DNA of 8,108 nucleotides from Candidatus Latescibacterota bacterium (GTDB lineage: Bacteria; Latescibacterota; MVCY01), in assembly GCA_030608245.1 (NCBI GenBank), contig JAUWEO010000074.1:1-8108 (forward strand). Direction: 5' to 3'. A program made the position numbers and the translations under genes. The notes under the pieces were generated by a model. That model saw only the letters and a list, made by a program, of their open reading frames with translations, had not been told where the DNA came from and searched no databases. Positions 6,924 to 8,108 of this stretch are shown here, piece by piece (within the stretch, counting starts at the first letter, position 1; the number at the start of each line of letters is the position of its first letter).

Positions 6924-6993
6924 TTTTTCTCCTCTTAGTTTCGAAGTTAAAGATCTTGTGTTTATTGCTCCATAGTATCCTGATTTCGACTAT

Positions 6994-7022
6994 AATCTAA
7001 CTTTCATCGTGTGCTTTGTCAA
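6994..7022 (-). promoter_or_regulatory. sigma70-type promoter for argGH operon
   Basis: Read on the minus strand: TTGACA (7017-7022), a 17-base spacer, then TAGATT (6994-6999), four of six matches to the -10 consensus. Transcription would start near 6987, giving a leader of about 64 bases to the argG ATG. It is divergent from the tRNA promoter, with the two -35 boxes 36 bases apart. Confidence 0.65.
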
Positions 7023-7058
7023 TAAGAAAAGATAGCCCCAAGATAAGCTGTTTTTTTC

Positions 7059-7087
7059 TTGACAAAATAGAATTCTCTTCCTATTTT
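7059..7087 (+). promoter_or_regulatory. sigma70-type promoter for the tRNA gene
   Basis: TTGACA (7059-7064), a 17-base spacer and TATTTT (7082-7087) lead to a predicted start near 7094, five bases before the mature tRNA 5' end. The -35 box is preceded by a T-rich run (7051-7057). This short leader is typical for a single tRNA unit. Confidence 0.7.
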
Positions 7088-7098
7088 TAAAGAACCTT

Positions 7099-7172
7099 GG
7101 CGGTGTAGCTCAGTTGGTTAGAGCAGAGGAATCATAATCCTCGTGTCGGGGGTTCGAGTCCCTCCACCGCTA
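7099..7172 (+). tRNA. tRNA with CAT anticodon (elongator Met, or Ile2 read by lysidine)
   Basis: A full 74-base cloverleaf. Acceptor GGCGGTG (7099-7105) pairs with CACCGCT (7165-7171), with G1:U72 wobble. The D arm is GCTC/GAGC (7108-7124). The anticodon stem is GAGGA/TCCTC (7126-7142) around ATCATAA, giving CAT at 7133-7135. The T arm is GGGGG/CCCTC with loop TTCGAGT (7148-7164). Discriminator is A7172 and CCA is not encoded. The anticodon stem lacks the three G:C pairs of initiator tRNA, so it is not tRNA-fMet. The GGCGGTG...CCGCTA ends match Firmicute elongator tRNA-Met as I recall it, including G1:U72. Ile2 (CAT modified to lysidine) cannot be excluded by eye. Confidence 0.93.
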
Positions 7173-7194
7173 CTAATCCTTCGCTAAGAATTAT

Positions 7195-7229
7195 AGGCAC
7201 TTAAGGCCTGACCGCCTGAGTGCCTTTTT
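7195..7229 (+). terminator. intrinsic terminator of the tRNA gene
   Basis: AGGCACT (7195-7201) pairs perfectly with AGTGCCT (7219-7225). An inner stem AGGC/GCCT (7204-7207 with 7214-7217) closes a six-base loop, and a run of five T bases (7225-7229) follows. It lies 22 bases after the tRNA 3' end. The minus strand has no T-run after the stem, so it works for the tRNA only. It overlaps the 3' end of the integrase remnant. Confidence 0.85.
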
Positions 7230-7506
7230 GTTGGTCAGGGGCATTTGTGCCAGATTTGTGCCAATCTAATTTCTCAACAGCAGCTTTTAAGTGATCCGGA
7301 GAGAGGTGGGCATATCGCATTGTGGTCTTGATGTCCTTGTGGCCAAGGAGTTTCTGAACCGTAGCCAAATCTAATCCGGACATTACCAGGTGGGATGCAA
7401 AGGTGTAACGGAGGGTGTGAAGGAAGATATGGCCTATACCTGCTCTTTTGGCTGCCCCGTCCAATCCATGAGTGACGTTATCAAACCCGTCTCCGCTTTG
7501 GTGGCT
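7201..7506 (-). pseudogene. tyrosine recombinase (phage-type integrase), C-terminal remnant
   Basis: The minus-strand frame from a TAA at 7507-7509 down to the stop at 7201-7203 encodes the C-terminal third of a tyrosine site-specific recombinase. It shows KRAGI, the box II stretch HTLRYTFASHLVMSG with the conserved His and Arg, LLGHKDIKTTMRYAHLSP with the second His and the nucleophile Tyr, and a charged tail. The N-terminal SAM-like DNA-binding domain and the first catalytic Arg are absent, and no frame above 7507 restores them. The first in-frame candidate start is a TTG at 7462-7464 giving 87 residues, but homologous-looking residues (GDGFDNVTHGL) continue upstream of it, so that start is artificial. 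HTLRY replaces the usual HDLRH. Position directly behind a tRNA, facing it, is the classic layout of a tRNA-targeted integrative element. Probably inactive debris. Confidence 0.85.
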
Positions 7507-7714
7507 TTAATTGCCCATCCCTGACAGTCTCGGGATCAAACCGGTCATCGAAACGCAAGAGTTTAATCCACTCTTGCGTTGTCCGTATCACCCCAATAGC
7601 AGATGAGTCAATCCTGATTGCCTCGTAAAAAGTAGCAAAGTTGTCATTCCGAACCGTTCGCCGCCTGTCATCATTTTTTGAAATCTCTTTGAAAAAGTTC
7701 TTGACTCTTAACAT
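7481..7714 (-). CDS. hypothetical short ORF, doubtful
   Basis: A 77-codon ATG-started frame rich in charged residues, with no ribosome-binding site before the ATG (the preceding bases are GGTTTT) and no family resemblance I can name. It runs through a perfect 10-base inverted repeat and overlaps the upstream edge of the integrase remnant by about 26 bases in another frame. It might be a scrambled piece of the lost integrase N-terminus, but no catalytic box is visible in it. More likely non-coding. Confidence 0.15.
   Translation of the reverse strand: MLRVKNFFKEISKNDDRRRTVRNDNFATFYEAIRIDSSAIGVIRTTQEWIKLLRFDDRFDPETVRDGQLKPPKRRRV
7552..7580. repeat. perfect 10-base inverted repeat (hairpin)
   Basis: AACGCAAGAG (7552-7561) and CTCTTGCGTT (7571-7580) are exact reverse complements around a 9-base loop TTTAATCCA. 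Neither strand has a T-run after it, so it is not a standard intrinsic terminator. It could be a recombination or binding site, or a relic of the integrated element. Confidence 0.7.
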
Positions 7715-7733
7715 AAAACCATGACAAAAAAGG

Positions 7734-7775
7734 ACTTTTTACAAATCAATCATGATTGATCCATTCGTAAAAAGT
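7734..7775. repeat. nested palindrome with 9-base outer arms and 16-base core
   Basis: Outer arms ACTTTTTAC (7734-7742) and GTAAAAAGT (7767-7775) are exact reverse complements. Inside them ATCAATCATGATTGAT (7745-7760) is a perfect 16-base palindrome. A further copy of GTAAAAAGT occurs at 7625-7633. Could be a small mobile repeat or an operator-like site. Confidence 0.65.
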
Positions 7776-7780
7776 TAAGC

Positions 7781-7820
7781 TTCCCCTCCCCTTGCGGGAG
7801 GAGAAAAAGGGAGGGGGGAA
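7781..7820. repeat. C-rich/G-rich imperfect palindrome
   Basis: TTCCCCTCCC (7781-7790) can pair with GGGAGGGGGGAA (7809-7820), leaving two unpaired G bases. An alternative inner hairpin is CCTCCC (7785-7790) with GGGAGG (7796-7801) around CTTGC. No T-run follows on either strand. Similar runs are a familiar dispersed palindrome in many bacterial genomes, from memory. Confidence 0.55.
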
Positions 7821-7969
7821 GGAATATTTGAAATACCGAGATCTTCCACCCCTCGTCCTTTCCCTTAGTTGGACTTTTTGCTAATGGAGCAAGCCCCAGC
7901 TAACATAGCAATAGAAGGCTTGGTTCCAAAGAGCGAAGGCATCAGCCCGGTTTGTGGTGAGGTCTCGGG

Positions 7970-8108
7970 TCACTTTGTTCTCAGGATCTCTACCCTTCTG
8001 TTTTGCGCTCGTCCTTCTATGGTTTTGTTGTCAGCGACCGGGTTCTCTTCACCATAACCAACAGCTCTCATTCTTTTTGGTGATACTCCTCTGCCGACGA
8101 GGTAACTA
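7970..8108 (-). CDS. OmpA-family protein, C-terminal end (partial, cut by window edge)
   Basis: The minus-strand frame entering at the right edge encodes 45 residues before a TGA at 7970-7972. It shows GVSPKRMRAVGYGEENPVA and then ADNKTIEGRAQNRRVEI, the terminal beta-alpha-beta unit of the OmpA/Pal/MotB peptidoglycan-binding domain. In Gram-negative-type bacteria this domain anchors the outer membrane or a motor or secretion protein to the cell wall. The peptidoglycan-contact Asp and Arg lie further upstream, beyond the window, so whether the protein is a porin, Pal-like lipoprotein, MotB or other fusion cannot be told. Only five residues follow RRVEI-L, so the domain is at the protein C-terminus as usual. 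Confidence 0.9.
   Translation of the reverse strand, partial: SYLVGRGVSPKRMRAVGYGEENPVADNKTIEGRAQNRRVEILRTK

Larger units (their letters stand above)
7507..7969. other. gene-poor stretch with inverted repeats
   Basis: These 463 bases separate the integrase remnant from the OmpA-family gene. I see no recognisable gene, RNA or promoter. They contain a perfect hairpin at 7552-7580, a nested palindrome at 7734-7775, a G/C-rich palindrome at 7781-7820, and an extended weak stem CAAGCC/GGCTTG (7890-7895 with 7917-7922) holding an inner GCTA/TAGC. That last structure lies 48 bases past the OmpA stop and might be a poor terminator for it. The stretch looks like accumulated repeats and debris at an old integration site. 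Confidence 0.6.

Noticed and set aside
6991..6996. Perfect TATAAT on the plus strand upstream of the tRNA
   Set aside because: No -35 box lies 16-18 bases before it (the nearest TTG is 20 bases away with a poor match), and it is over 100 bases from the tRNA. The bases belong to the minus-strand argG promoter.
7501..7800. Possible CRISPR-like or tandem repeat array
   Set aside because: The repeats here are a few inverted arms with unequal spacing; there are no regularly spaced direct repeats with unique spacers and no cas gene.
7869..8057. 62-codon plus-strand frame at the right end
   Set aside because: Its second half is antisense to the OmpA-domain coding sequence, and it lacks a ribosome-binding site.

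Overview
The window carries chromosomal metabolic genes from a bacterium. A fragment of an OmpA-type peptidoglycan-binding domain at the right edge points to a diderm (Gram-negative type) envelope. Base composition of the genes is near 50% GC, promoters are ordinary sigma70-like (three separate TTGACA boxes, each with a 17-base spacer), and the tRNA has no encoded CCA. I cannot assign a phylum. The mix of a xylose-isomerase-like TIM barrel, a Gfo/Idh/MocA dehydrogenase and divergent ArgG/ArgH would suit an uncultured environmental lineage, but that is inference.

Left block, plus strand (137-2357): a good promoter, a roughly 100-base leader, a core-only class I-beta DAHP synthase (entry enzyme of the shikimate pathway), then 59 bases later a 397-residue protein built of three RidA/YjgF-like units. 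Its last two units resemble the chorismatase family (FkbO/Hyg5/XanB2). If both calls hold, the pair places the entry enzyme of the chorismate pathway beside an enzyme that would consume chorismate. This is the most interesting part of the window.

Central block, minus strand (6923 down to 2448): argG, argH (overlapping by 4 bases as ATGA), a sugar phosphate isomerase/epimerase-like TIM barrel, and a Gfo/Idh/MocA oxidoreductase. Spacings are short and the block is probably one operon driven by a promoter at 6994-7022. ArgG and ArgH perform the last two steps of arginine synthesis. The two following genes look like a sugar or inositol isomerase/dehydrogenase pair, with no obvious link to arginine. 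The left and central blocks converge at 2358-2447, which holds an imperfect palindrome.

Right block (7059-8108): a CAT-anticodon tRNA with its own promoter and a strong intrinsic terminator. Directly behind it on the opposite strand is the C-terminal remnant of a tyrosine recombinase, whose last codons lie inside the tRNA terminator. This is a scar of tRNA-targeted integration. The next ~460 bases (7507-7969) hold no convincing gene but several inverted repeats. The window closes with the C-terminus of an OmpA-family protein read on the minus strand.
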